From NCBI GenBank assembly GCA_003503535.1, contig DOCI01000312.1, forward strand, positions 1,855-8,046: a DNA stretch of 6,192 nucleotides, written 5' to 3'. Position 1 is the first letter of the stretch. Each line of letters opens with the position of its first letter. The position numbers were made by a program, and so were the translations under genes. Shown here piece by piece: positions 6,100 through 6,192 of this stretch. This DNA is from Planctomycetaceae bacterium (GTDB taxonomy: Bacteria; Planctomycetota; Planctomycetia; Planctomycetales; Planctomycetaceae). Below the pieces are notes generated by a model that worked only from the letters and a program-made list of their open reading frames with translations, had not been told where the DNA came from and ran no database searches.

Positions 6100-6129
6100 A
6101 TATTAATTTTGGCTATTGAGATTGGTCAA
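6100..6129 (-). promoter_or_regulatory. Candidate sigma70-type promoter upstream of the DCC-sulfatase genes
   Basis: On the minus strand, TTGACC (6129-6124, five of six consensus bases) and TAATAT (6105-6100, four of six) are separated by 18 bases. A transcript from here would have a leader of about 310 bases before the DCC start, which is long and lowers the odds. AT-rich context makes chance matches common. Confidence 0.25.
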
Positions 6130-6192
6130 TCGCATGTTTAGTTTCCTATCTATCTTGAGGGTTGTATCACATGTGTGCAATCTGAGGGATGT

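Larger units (their letters stand above)
5783..6192. other. Right-end region without a recognised gene (410 bases)
   Basis: Nothing here can be called a gene with confidence. The plus strand has a 48-codon open stretch from 5915 to a TAA at 6059-6061 with an internal ATG at 6005, but no family resemblance. A minus-strand TATAAA lies at 5806-5801, just 19 bases before the preferred DCC start, without a good -35. The part from about 6061 to 6110 is strongly AT-rich and contains a short tandem repeat and a promoter-like pair. The region probably holds the promoter of the DCC-sulfatase unit. Confidence 0.45.

Noticed and set aside
6162..6173. TTGTATCACATG shared with 2235-2246 at the edge of the long palindrome
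   Set aside because: A single 12-base match between two places is expected about once by chance in a window of this length, and the rest of the palindrome is absent at 6162.

Overview
The window looks like a chromosomal segment from a member of the Planctomycetota. This is inferred from gene content and sequence style: an exported sulfatase next to ordinary housekeeping genes, a ribosomal protein uS9 with a long acidic N-terminal extension, moderate GC content, and long intergenic gaps with weak Shine-Dalgarno signals. No 16S rRNA or other taxonomic marker is present, so the phylum assignment is tentative.

Every gene I can support lies on the minus strand, so transcription runs from the right end of the window to the left. 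In that order they are: a DCC-family (DUF393) thiol-disulfide oxidoreductase-like protein (5782-5360); an exported family S1 sulfatase resembling heparan N-sulfatase (5312-3918); ribosomal proteins uL13 (rplM, 3656-3153) and uS9 (rpsI, 3071-2403), the usual bacterial pair; an MgtE-type magnesium transporter (2089-731); and the N-terminal 197 residues of a membrane sensor, probably a histidine kinase (593 to beyond base 1), cut by the window edge.

Spacing suggests at least three transcription units. The DCC and sulfatase genes are 47 bases apart and may be co-transcribed. rplM and rpsI are separated by 81 bases and form a housekeeping operon that probably ends at a hairpin at 2320-2350. mgtE follows after a 313-base gap, and the sensor gene starts 137 bases beyond mgtE; whether those two share a transcript is unclear.

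The gaps hold the less ordinary material. There is an almost perfect 25-bp inverted repeat (2169-2240) upstream of mgtE that looks like a REP/BIME-type mobile palindrome. A hairpin and a near-palindrome sit upstream of rplM, and an AT-rich tract with a 9-bp tandem repeat lies near the right end. I see no tRNA, rRNA, CRISPR array, transposase, phage gene or defence cassette. I do not think the window contains a clearly new multi-gene system. The points most worth following are the acidic tail of uS9, the long palindrome, and the pairing of a thiol oxidoreductase-like gene with a cysteine-activated sulfatase.
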